The notes under the pieces were generated by a model, which ran no database searches, was not told the DNA's origin, and saw only the letters and a program-made list of their open reading frames with translations. Shown piece after piece: positions 11,079 through 21,039 of a DNA stretch of 64,000 nucleotides (positions are counted from its first letter, which is position 1; each line of letters starts with the position of its first letter). The DNA comes from Panagrolaimus kolymaensis (Eukaryota > Nematoda > Chromadorea > Rhabditida > Panagrolaimidae). The translations under genes were made by a program, and so were the position numbers. The stretch spans positions 2,356,001 to 2,420,000 of the forward strand of contig JAJQJQ010000007.1 of assembly GCA_028622995.1 (NCBI GenBank), read 5' to 3'.

Positions 11079-11267
11079 TGTATTTATGAAAATTTTGTTT
11101 CGAGTAAAGTTCATTTCTATTTGTTGCTTGGTGCTAAGTCATCACAACAAATGAAAAAATGTATTGGTAAAACAAATTTATGCAACTCCAAAAGCTTGAG
11201 AAAAACATGATATGATTTAAATATTATTAAATTTTTTCACCCTGTGAAATTTGTATGAATGGGTTTT

Positions 11268-12475
11268 TTACCAATAAAATGATGACGTTTCACCGACAGT
11301 AAAGAAGAAGTTGACACCCTTTTCTCTTGCAAGCTTGTTTGCATGTTTTCTATAATTTTCCATAAATTCTTGCCATCCATTTCTAATAACAACAGAGCAA
11401 CTAATTCGTCTCTTTCCATAATCATATGACATGTTATTCTTAAAAATAAAATTTTATGATTCTATTTAGGATTAAAGCACTAATGCGAATATTTAATATT
11501 TTTTGCATTCCTTCATGGTAAAAGTAATTTTTTTTCCTCTTTAAAAATGCATCTTTAATTTTATATGAATAATATTTTTTGTATTCATGAATTTTGGAAT
11601 TGGATAAATAAAACACGAGAAAGTAACTAAGCGAGACTTACGTGCAAGAAAACAGCAAATTCATATGGATCAATAAAAGCACTAATGAAACGAATTTTGA
11701 AAAATTTTATTTTTTCATTAAATTTTAAATTATTGCATTTTTTTCCACTTTCTGCTGTTATCCCAACTTCTACAAATATTCTAAAAATAATTTGGAAGAT
11801 TTATATTTTAAAAATATATTCTTGCTCAGAGACTCACTCAATATGGTAAAGATTTGGTAATCTTTTTAAAAGGCTTTCAAAAAGGATAGGATTATTATCT
11901 TCATCCTTGATGGAACCATTGTAAAGGCTAAGGTTTTCAATGTTTCCACTTTCAGTTAAAAAGTTATATTGTGATATAGTAATGTTTTGGTTAGTGAGAA
12001 TCAAATATCGGATTGTACATGCGTTGAATTTTGGCAAAATACTTTTAAGTAAATTTGCATTTTGATTTAAACTTTCCACAACGAGGGAATTTGATAACCA
12101 AAAATTCTTTGGTCCATTCCAATTTTTTTCTTTTACGTTGAAGGTCAAAGATACCTTAAAATATTTGGTTTTTTCAAAGCGATCGCCAACGAAAAGTGCA
12201 TGACAGATTGGTTTTTGGAATTTAAAATAAAAATATTTTCCACATTCGAATAATTTTTGGACAACTTCGGGAGAGCCCGTATCAATAATATAGCTTAAAA
12301 TGGTGGCGTGAAAAGGAAACTGTTGTTGAATTGGTTTAAAAGAAAGTCGCGATTTCAAAATGGAAGATAGGTACCGTGATACTTTGAAAATTGGCCTTTG
12401 AAATTTCATTCTTAGTAAATACTGACTTTGTGGGACTATTCCGGCGGCATTGAATTTTTCAAAATCCCCATCCAT
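11268..12475 (-). CDS. Nematode-specific F-box-associated-like protein
   Basis: Minus-strand exons 12475-11838, 11780-11642 and 11438-11268, phases matched, 315 aa. The ATG at 12475 is preceded by an open segment back to an acceptor TTTTAG at about 12532, so coding may extend 18 residues upstream (beginning AAYEVYYRYR). The body contains features I associate with a large expanded family in plant-parasitic nematodes, often annotated F-box-like: a CGKYFYFKFQKP block, KNFWLSNSLVVESLNQN, ILPKFNACTIRYL, and a leucine-rich run ending LLKRLPNLYHIE before the second exon. The last exon ends TSSFYW. No F-box itself is visible. Function is unknown; such proteins may be adaptors in ubiquitin ligation. 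It lies about 25 nt downstream of the next gene's stop, close enough for an operon or a single broken gene. Confidence 0.55.
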
Positions 12476-12555
12476 ACTCGTATCTTTAATGAGGATGCGG
12501 CGATAACGGTAATAAACTTCATAAGCAGCCTAAAAGATAAAAGTTTTAAATAAAT

Positions 12556-13461
12556 TCACGATATTGTTGAAGTATGATCAAAATTTGCATCCATGTCTTT
12601 GGTTTTCAAATAATCTATATAAAGTTTCCAAAGATCAACCATTTCAAGATATTCGGTGCTCAATTTGTGTTCGACATTTTGGACTATGAATCTTTCATCA
12701 TTTGTATCAACTAAAGCTTCAAACCATTTTACGCTATCATTTTCCACGGCTTTTATTTCATAATATATTCTTTGCATTCCCATAAAAACAAATTCAAGTT
12801 GATGAGGAACGGGGAATGCTAAAATAAAAATTTGAATAAAAAATTAGTTTTATTTCAATATGCTTAAGACTAAAACACGCTTTTAAAAAAATCTTACATG
12901 AGAATTGATTATAAAATGCATAAACATGGATTAACTCAGAATGAGGATAACTTAATTCTTCTTGGAGCATACGCAAAAGTTCGGGTGTTCCCAGTAATTT
13001 CATACATTCGTTTCGAAGATTTTGAATATTACGATATTTCATTAACCTATTAAAAGGCTTCTCCTAAAAATCGTATGTGTAAAAGAAATTTTTACTATCT
13101 TAAATTTAGCCAAACCTCGCTTTCAAACATCGTTCTGAAAGGAGTATCAAGAGAATTAAAAACTTCTTCTGAATAAAAATCGAACAATGCTTGAAACATT
13201 ATCTTTTTGATAGTATCATAATTGTGACTTTCTTCATTACTAAAATTTCTTATTTATTTTTATTTGCGCTAAAACAAACATTTAAACTTACTGTAATCTT
13301 CGAATCCAATATTTGGGAAGCAATAAATTATTTTTAGAAAATTTTTCCAAATGCAATTTCCGTTCAGCATGATTTTGACTATCATTCAAACGCTTTTCCA
13401 AAACTTCACATTTTTCTTTATATTGTTGAAATAATTTTGCTGCTTCCTCCGAAATCACCAT
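12556..13461 (-). CDS. Unrecognised nematode protein upstream of the F-box-associated-like gene
   Basis: Minus-strand exons 13461-13292, 13239-13116, 13063-12898 and 12818-12556 join in frame to 240 aa ending STIS. The N-terminus is a charged helix (SEEAAKLFQQYKEKCEVLEK), possibly a coiled coil. The rest is helical, acidic and Tyr/Trp-containing, with no signal peptide or membrane segment, and I recognise no family. At the 3' end a GT at 12562/12561 and the TTTTAG acceptor at about 12532 would give an intron of only ~30 nt and would shift frame into the downstream ORF. I therefore end the gene at the TGA. A fused reading of both genes with one assembly or mutational frameshift is the alternative. 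Confidence 0.5.
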
Positions 13462-14423
13462 TGTTAAATCTCTTTTTTAAAGAACTGAAATAAACCAGCT
13501 TTTACCAAAAGTTTTATAATAAACCAATTTTAAAATTTTTATTTCACGAACAATTCAATATTTTATCGGAAATAAAATTTCAAAAAAAGTTAGAGTTATG
13601 GGAGGAGGATGATTTTGGTATATCAAATATTCTCAAACGTTTTCAAACTATTATTTCGTTATTCTTTTTTCTCTAATTGGACTAAACTAATAACAATTGA
13701 TTGGGGCATTAAAATGCTAAAGACCATGAAAAACGAGAAAAAAATTGCACAAATATCTCGAGGGATATAAAAGCGAAGCGATTGGGAGTAGTTCAGTTGT
13801 TTTCAAGTGTTTTTCATACCATTAATTGATTTACATAATCGTATTCCTGCATACAAAGCCTAAAGTGTGAATGACCTCCATTGCCTGTTGTTTTCCATAC
13901 ATATGTTTTGAAGAAAATACTTTCGATTTATTTACCGCTATCCTGGAAGATTACAGTAGTTGAAACTTGAAGAAGATAATAGAGGATTTTGAAATGAATA
14001 CAAAAAAAAATGATAAAAAAACCATTCATCTTGTCATTTTTTTTATCCGCAATAATTTTTTAACTGAAGACATATTTGAAACATCACTAATTCTATCGCC
14101 AACCCAATTTGCTTTTATTTTAACAAATTAAAAAAAACAAAGCAAAATTGTCCTGCAACTAAGAATGCTTATGTTCATTACCTTTTTTTTCAATTGCATC
14201 CAATACAAGCGCCTCAGCGACTCCTTCAAATTATGACAATAGGGACACTAACCTCCGCAGATGTGTTACCGAATCATACTTTGAGAAAACCTTATTTTCT
14301 TTCCACTTTTGTAAATGCATGCAATTTATAAGTTCCAAATTACAACCCTTGTGAGAAGAATTTTTCATTTATTTCATGTGCCTTATTTTTTTTATCATCT
14401 TTAAAAATATTTCAATTTTTAGA
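13462..14423. other. Divergent intergenic region
   Basis: It separates the minus-strand gene starting at 13461 from the carrier gene starting at 14424, so it should hold both promoters. It is A/T-rich, with no clear core element. It ends in an acceptor TTTTTAG at 14416-14422, two bases before the carrier ATG, consistent with trans-splicing. Confidence 0.45.
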
Positions 14424-15600
14424 ATGGGAATCGGTGGATATGAAAATTTAATTGCTGGAGTAGCTGGTGGCTTTACAAGAACTATGGTTGGACATCCTCT
14501 GGATTTGTTGAGAATAAGATATTCTGGTAAGCTTTTTAAGTTTTTCTAATTAAATTTATAAACGTGCCTGCTTATGTATGTAAATGTATGTATGACATTT
14601 TTTAGTGAATGATAATAATATCGCTTTGCGTCCACAATACAATAGCTATTTCCATGCTGTAAAATGTATTGTTAAATCTGAAGGAATTCGTGGTCTTTAT
14701 CAAGGACTAACACCGAATATTATTTCCACACCTCTTGCATGGGGTATGTATTTCCAATTGTAAGTAATTTCTCGTTTATTTTGCCACTACCTATTGTATT
14801 ACGTTTAATTTAAATTTGGTTTCAGGTATCATAAAATTCATCCATATTTTGATTCAATTTCAAATGTTTCACCATCTTTTCATAATCTTACTACGGGATT
14901 CGTTGCTGGCTCTATTGCTCTTGCTACAACTAATCCACTTATGGTTGCGAAAACTCGTCTCTGCTTACAGTATGAAAATCAAACAACTAAAACTTATCAT
15001 GGAATGACTCATTGTTTAAGAAAAATTTTGCAAGAAGAAGGAATAAAAGGATGGTACAAAGTAAAGCTGCATTTATACAACCTACTTTATTCGTAACTAA
15101 CTAATTATTAATTTCTAGGGTTTTGTTACTGGACTTTGGGGAACTTTAAATGTTGCTATTCAATTTGCAATTTACAATCATCTCAAAGATTGGAGGTGTA
15201 AAAGCAAAGGAATTCCGAAAGATTCTCATTTGGCAATGTTTCACTTTTGTTGCATATTTTTACTTATTCTTTTTAGGGAACAATTGATTATTTTGTATTT
15301 TCGGCAATCTCAAAACTTCTTTCAACAGCCTCAACTTATCCTTATCAAGTAATTAGAGCTAGATTACAAGTAACACTTTAAGCACCTTCATACCATTATG
15401 TAAAACATGCGCTCATTTTTTAGGATCATCATACGAATTACAAATCATCGAGAGATGTTATTCATCAAATAATAAAGAAAGAAGGCTTTACTGGCTTTTA
15501 CAAAGGAATGCTTATGGCAACTTTAAAACAGCTTCCAAATGGCATTGTTACTTTTGTCGTCTATGAACATGTTAAACGATTGGCATTAAAATTTGCTTAA
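14424..15600 (+). CDS. SLC25A32: SLC25A32-type mitochondrial folate/FAD carrier
   Basis: Six exons: 14424-14526, 14606-14759, 14826-15060, 15119-15232, 15277-15369, 15424-15600 (291 aa). It is a three-repeat mitochondrial carrier with PX(D/E)XX(K/R)-type motifs HPLDLLRIRY, NPLMVAKTRL and YPYQVIRARL. These are the variants of SLC25A32 (PLDLVK, PLWVTK, PYQVVR). Supporting blocks are NLIAGVAGGF, RGLYQGLTPNII, GWYKGFVTGLWGT, GFYKGM and ITFVVYE-like TFVVYEHV. SLC25A32 moves folate or FAD across the inner mitochondrial membrane. Human carriers have Trp in the second signature; here it is Met. Exon 4 ends at a GC donor (15233-15234), giving a GC-AG intron; all other introns are GT-AG. A partial copy of its first exons lies 270 bp downstream. 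Confidence 0.9.
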
Positions 15601-15713
15601 TTATACTGTTTTAGTAGAATTCGGATAGTTTACAAAGTCTTTTTTAATCTCTATTGTATTTATGCATTTGTTATTTATTATGTGTGTTGTTTATGCGAAA
15701 GTCGGTAAATAGT

Positions 15714-15719
15714 AATAAA
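15714..15719 (+). terminator. AATAAA polyadenylation signal of the carrier gene
   Basis: AATAAA 114 nt after the TAA at 15598-15600, upstream of the duplicated fragment. Confidence 0.55.
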
Positions 15720-15869
15720 TTTTTTTCAATTCTGCACGTCGCATATATTTTTCCTAACTATGAATACATAAATAATTTCAAGTTGTAAACCGAAAACGCG
15801 TATTTTGTTTTACAAATAAGTTTTCTTTTATTCAACATAACTTTTTCTTATCAACTTTAAATGTTTTAG

Positions 15870-16055
15870 GCGGGTATCGAGGGATATGAAAATCTAATAG
15901 ATGGAGTAGCTGGTAGCTTTGCAAGAACAATGATTGGACATCCTCTGGATTTGTTAAGAATACGATATTCTGGTGAGTGTAAACTTTTATTACCCGAAAT
16001 AACAATATTATTTATGGGTTGTTTCAGTTAATGATAATAATGCTTTAAGTACTCA
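15870..16055 (+). pseudogene. Truncated tandem copy of the carrier's exons 1 and 2
   Basis: Positions 15870-15972 match exon 1 of the carrier along its whole 103-nt length: EGYENLI, VAGSFARTMIGHPLDLLRIRYS. The flanking acceptor and a GTGAGT donor are kept. The start codon ATG is GCG in the copy. After a 55-nt intron the copy resumes at 16028 (AATGATAATAATGCTTTAAG) and similarity ends about 30 nt later; exons 3-6 are absent. The reading frame has no stop in exon 1, so the loss is recent or the exon is still constrained. The minus-strand Ly6-like gene ends at 16086, just beyond it. Confidence 0.75.
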
Positions 16056-16085
16056 TAAATTTTTAATATGTTGCTTTGTTATTGT

Positions 16086-16675
16086 TTAAATATTTCTCGA
16101 TTTTGAATAATAAATTATTAATATGGAAATCGAAAATTGTCTAAAAATTTTATTTTTGCTAATAAAGAATTTTTTAGAACTCCCACTTCGTTTATTGAAT
16201 TCTCTTTCAGATTGTTGTGGAGTGGTCCAAGAGGTGTGTTGGCGTTTCATAACATCCAAATAATAACCGACCGTAAAATTAGAATTACATTTATCTCGAC
16301 GGCAACAATCTGCACATGTTACTTGATCTTGACCGTAACCAATCGATTCACAAAGGGTTGAACATCGAGCCGAACAAGCTCTTGTAACACTTGTAAATGA
16401 ATTCAGCGTTGTTGTTATTGCTGTCTAAAAAAATAGTGTGATCGAGAAAATTGATCCTCGATAAAACTTACGATGCACCAAGTTTCCCATGGAGCGCAAG
16501 GTTTAACGACTTCGTCTTTAGAAATTTTTAGCAAAGTTTTATTTGTACACCATGCATTGTGATTATCAATATCATAAACATCGTTGAACGAAAATTGACA
16601 AGAATAACATGTTAAAGATATGCCAAAATGAAATAAAGCGAAAGGTAAAAAAAATATTTGAAATAGGCTTAACAT
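16086..16675 (-). CDS. Secreted Ly6/uPAR-like protein of the nematode HOT/ODR-2 type
   Basis: Minus-strand exons 16675-16472 and 16424-16086 (180 aa). Residues 1-20 are a hydrophobic signal peptide. Then comes the Ly6-type opening LTCYSCQ (Cys23, Cys26), a CAPWETWC block, RACSARCSTLCESIGYG, and the closing TCADCCRRDKCNSN, the CC..(x)CN signature of three-finger domains. The spacing with SFTSVTRAC and IGYGQDQVTC resembles C. elegans ODR-2/HOT proteins, which are GPI-anchored and neuronal. The tail after the domain is Ser/Lys-rich with a short hydrophobic stretch (ISILIIYY) followed by a basic end. That is not a clean GPI signal, so the last ~40 codons may be mis-spliced or degenerate. Confidence 0.68.
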
Positions 16676-16971
16676 TACGAAGCTTCAAAAATAAAGCTAT
16701 GCGAAATGTTTTTCCAAGACTCAAAAAAGTATGGAAAGCAGCGGAAGTTATTGCATGGTTCATTGGTTTCCGTCTTTTATGAGATTTCGTTTGAAAAAAA
16801 AAATGTAAGAAAATCCCACTGGACAAAATCTTAAATGGCAGTAAGTTTCAACCATAATTCATTTCAGTGAAAAAACACATTGAAAAAACAAAAAAAGCTG
16901 TAACATTTATTTCGAATTTACATACATAGAATAAAAATTTTTATTATAAATAAACAAAATAATAAATAAAT

Positions 16972-18308
16972 TTATGTTTTACGAGAAGTTTGTCGATGAA
17001 CTAAGCTTCGAGTTCGAATAGCTTTTCGCATAGTTCGAAAGATTATAAAACGACAATGAAGCTTCTTGGAGATTTTCATAACGCATGCATCATTTCTCAT
17101 ATTCAAATAATTTGGTGCTGAGAATATAGTAACAAGACGTCCATTTGCAAAGAATTTATATCCAGAACGAATCATCTAAAATGATAGTGATAAAAAGATA
17201 AGTAAAATGGAAAAGTATAAAAGAATTTACTTCGGAAGAAAGTTGATGAGCTCGAACAATAAGTTGAACACCCAAACGTTCACACATTGATTCAACAACA
17301 GAGGAGCTAAAGGTGAATGAAATTCCTCTTGGAGATAGAGACCAGCCTTCATGTCGTTCATCGGGATCAGCCCAAACAAGATCACAGAGAAGTCCATATG
17401 GTGGAACAATAGCAGGACGAGCAATTCTATCAATATCATTGAGACTTGTGAGATGAGGAGATATACCACCATGCATGGCCAAAATTACACTATCAATCAC
17501 AGCTGCCAATGGAAACCAATTAAAAACAGAAAGAAATTTTAACCATATCTAAAACAAACATATTCATTTTCTACCAAATACAGTAACTCAATCATTTACC
17601 TTTTCTCCACCACCTTCTTCAAGAAGAAATCGTTCCATACATTCATCATAAAAACCATACTAAAAAACAAAGATTACTTCAAGCAAAACAACAAAAAACA
17701 GACTTACAGACATACAAGTGTTACCATCTTCGTGATTTCCTCGTAGCATAAAAACTTTTGTAGGATATTTGCATTTGAGAGCCAAAAGTAAAGTTGTAAT
17801 TTCAATTCCTTGAACTCCACGATCAACATAATCTCCGAGAAATAGATAACTTTGAATTAGCGGTGGGCCACATCGAGTCAGAATTGAACGCAAATCACGA
17901 AATTGACCATGCAAATCTCCAACAATAATTAATGGCAAATCCTTCCTAAAATGAGGCTTCATTATACATAAAAAAATTATAAAAAAATGTGACATACTTT
18001 TCAAAACGAATCAAAGATTTTTGACTTGAAAATGATTGAATTGCGAAATCACAAAGTTGACAAATTTCTTCCGAAGTTAGATGAACAGGAATGATTGGAG
18101 CTGCTTCAGTTGTTTTCTTATTACCAGGACTTTGAGCTTGATTAGATTTTGCTGACATAAAACGAAAAATCAAATCATCGAGAAAAGCATTATCCACTAC
18201 TTCTGTTTCTGGCACTTCACTTTCGAAATCTTCTTCTTCTTCAGTTGAACTTGAATCTTCTTCTTTTTCATCGCTGTTTTCGGGAATTGGCAACTTCTTC
18301 TTCTCCAT
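16972..18308 (-). CDS. PP1-like serine/threonine protein phosphatase
   Basis: Minus-strand exons 18308-17998, 17945-17708, 17659-17600, 17548-17231, 17175-16972 (376 aa, all in frame). An acidic Ser/Glu-rich N-terminal extension of ~75 residues precedes a complete PPP catalytic core: GDLHGQFRDL, GDYVDRG, LRGNHE, MHGGISPHL, LLCDLVWADPD, RGISFTF, RAHQ and LVTIFSAPNY. The metal-binding and catalytic Asp, His and Asn residues are all present, so it should be active. It departs from canonical PP1 in three places: NHEDGNTCMSYGFYDEC where PP1 has NHECASINRIYGFYDEC, an EEGGG insertion before the following Trp helix, and RAHQLSSEMIRSGY. The C-terminus is short and basic. It resembles the nematode-expanded, often germline, PP1 relatives. 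It shares a 303-bp divergent promoter with the TRAPPC9 gene. Confidence 0.85.
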
Positions 18309-18611
18309 TTTTCATAAAGAGTGATATCAGCTTTCATGAGTACGAAAAGAGTATTATCATACAACAAAAATTTGATATGTAAATTTTTTCATATCATTGA
18401 AATGAAAAAGTTTTAGATTCACAAAGACGAGGAAGTCATAAAATTTTTCTCGATGAGAATTTGCCGCGCGCGCATTCTCCAATGCTTGTTTTTTTTACTT
18501 TGTAAAACTTGTACCTATTTCTTTGTTTTTTAGGCAGGTGAAAATTAATTTAGCCCTTTCTCTTTTTGTTTAAAAGGGTTTATAAAGAGTGTTTCATATT
18601 TCTCAACAAAA
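18309..18611. promoter_or_regulatory. Bidirectional promoter between PP1-like and TRAPPC9 genes
   Basis: Only 303 bp separate the two opposite start codons. The segment includes GCCGCGCGCGC-like sequence at about 18463-18475, unusually GC-rich for this window, and T-runs on both sides. No TATA box was assigned. Confidence 0.5.
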
Positions 18612-20938
18612 ATGGATTTTCATGTTCCAACGATAGAAGATCATTTCAAAATTTCAATATTGGTTAAATCGCTGGGACCAAAAACTACGACAGAATTTGA
18701 TCAACTAATTGTAAGACTTTCAAGAATTGATGCTATACAAGGTTTGCATTTTTATATTTTTACTTGATTGGAACCCATTTTTTTTAGTTTCTGTTAACCC
18801 CAAACGTATGGTTCTTGTAAACTTTGTTACTGATTTTAATCCAGAACTTACTAAATTTGGCGATCTTCAGGTTTGTTTTCTTCCATCAACTTTTTAAACA
18901 CAATTTAAATGGATAAATTTTAGGCTCATCGAAAAATCTTTGGTTTTATTGGTGTTGCAATTAATGGCTTATTTTCTTTTGAAACTGTGTGGGAACAATA
19001 TAATGATTGCAAATCTGAGCTGTATGGTGCTTGTGTGGATTCACGATGTTTTTTCTTTGGATTCGATCAAATTGAGTGTGGACTTGAACAACAAGAAGAA
19101 GTGCTGTTTTTTAACAAAGTTTCTGAAGATTTTGAAATTGGAGTACGAGAACTTATTCAATCAATATATTTTGTTCTTGAAAGTCGAAGAATTGATACTT
19201 CTTTTGAGAAAATGGAGCATCCACCATGTCCAACGCTGCCGGATGAAGAAAAAATAAGAATGGGAACTGAAAACAAACAATCTCGAAGCTATAGAAAGAA
19301 ATGTGTTGGTCGATTGAGAAAGCAAGCAGCTGATTATGCTCTTCTTACTGGTCTTCCGTCTCTTGCACTCGATTCATATTATCATGCAATCGAATATCTC
19401 AAATCTTCATCTGATCTTTTATGGCTTGCTGCAGCTTATGAAGGATATGCTTGTGCTGCAATGACAATCAAGTTTAATGGTGAAACACCTGATCGATGGA
19501 GGAAGCAGTTACAATATAAAAAACAAAAAACTAAAATATCATGGGGTTTACTTAATACTTACAAGTTTGTTCTTTTTTTGTCGTATTGATTACCTATTTA
19601 ACCCTACTTTGTTTAGGTCTTTTACTGGAAGAAATACGTCAATTGAAGATATTATTGAGAAATTTTCTCTTGCATTGGAACATTATGATCGCTTTTCCTT
19701 TGTTAGTTTTGTTGAATATGAATGCATGGTACGAACTACAAGTGTTTACCGACATCATCGGAAATTTATCGAAGCTGAAGCATTTTTACGTGAACATGTT
19801 GGAAAATATCTTGATGATAACTTTACACTCTTCGATAACACTTTTAAAGCTCACATTTGTATGGTTCATGCTACTATTTTTAAAGAGGTTAGTTTCTTTA
19901 TGATTTTCTAAAAGTTAATGAAATATTTTTTTTAGATGGGATTCCGGAGAAAAGCATCATTTTACTCTCGATTGGCAGTATTATTCCGTCTTCATGTGAG
20001 TGACAATGATAACCGAACAGAAGATGACTACAAATTTGTTTATCCTATATTGTATCATAGTTTACCTGGTTATGGAATCAATGATAAAGAAGCTTCAACT
20101 AATGGCCCTGTTGTGGTTCAACTCAAAGCAATTAATGAAGTTTATGTTTCTGCAATAAGAGCTGGTTTCTGTGATGCTGCTATCAGACATTTATGTTTCA
20201 TTCTTCAAGTGTACTTCCTTGAACTTGGTGATGCTACTACAATTAAAACGTTAGATGATCTTTTACGTTTAGTTAATTCTCAAACGAAAATCCATTCTCT
20301 TGCTGAACATATTTCTTTGGATCAAAATGGTATTGTACTTCCTCCGCTGCAGATGACAAGATTTCCAACATTATGTGATTTCAAAATTGTTCGTTTATCT
20401 CAACAAATTGCTCCTCCAAGAATGATTCCAACAGAGAATTCAAGTCAAAAGGTTTTTATTTATTCTCCATTTGAAACTGACATAGAATCTAATGGTTTGT
20501 TATTATCTTCTTTGGTGGCGATTTAAAGTATTAAGTTTTAGATACTTATTGGGTAACGAACTATGAATGTCAAGTATCTGTCAAAATTCTCAATCCTCTT
20601 CCTGTTGATCTTACTGTTACCGAATTTACTCTTATAACTGATGGATGTTCGTTTGAAGCTGTACCGACTCAAATTACTCTTCCACCATATTCTTCAACGA
20701 CTCAACCAACTGAAATCATATTAAGCGGAACACCAAGGTAAGAATATAAATGTTTTTTTAAATACAATTTTACTTCTTGTTTTTCAGGTTTCCTGGCAAT
20801 TTATCGATTACGGGTTACAGCTGTATGGTATTAGGAGTTCAAAATGTTTGTGCAATAAAAGAAACTTTACCATCATCAAATGATTCAACGAATTCAAAAT
20901 CTCAATATACGGTCGATGTGCTGGAAGATGGTCTCTGA
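18612..20938 (+). CDS. TRAPPC9: TRAPPC9/NIBP-like TRAPPII subunit, C-terminally short
   Basis: Seven exons: 18612-18741, 18788-18870, 18924-19564, 19617-19887, 19936-20494, 20542-20737, 20788-20938 (676 aa). The N-terminal two thirds follow TRAPPC9 closely: EDHFKISILVKSLGP, GDLQAHRKIFGFIGV, YGACVDSRCFFFGF, FVLESRRID, SYRKKCVGRLRKQAADY, and DLLWLAAAYEG. TPR-like helices and the first beta-rich segment follow (WVTNYECQVSVKILNPLPVDL). TRAPPC9 is part of TRAPPII, an exchange-factor complex for Golgi and endosomal Rab GTPases. Human TRAPPC9 is roughly 1,150 residues. This protein ends in VDVLEDGL at a TGA, with AATAAA 73 nt later and no continuing ORF, so the C-terminal Ig-like half is missing. 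I infer a genuine nematode shortening rather than a broken gene, because all exons join cleanly. Confidence 0.87.
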
Positions 20939-21010
20939 ACTCGTATATTTTTTTATGTAAAAATTTGTATCAATGTTAAACATTTCTATATAAAGTTTCA
21001 TAGTGTTATT

Positions 21011-21016
21011 AATAAA
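21011..21016 (+). terminator. AATAAA polyadenylation signal of the TRAPPC9 gene
   Basis: AATAAA 73 nt past the TGA, with a second AATAAA at about 21033. Confidence 0.6.
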
Positions 21017-21039
21017 ATGTTTGTAATAATTGAATAAAG

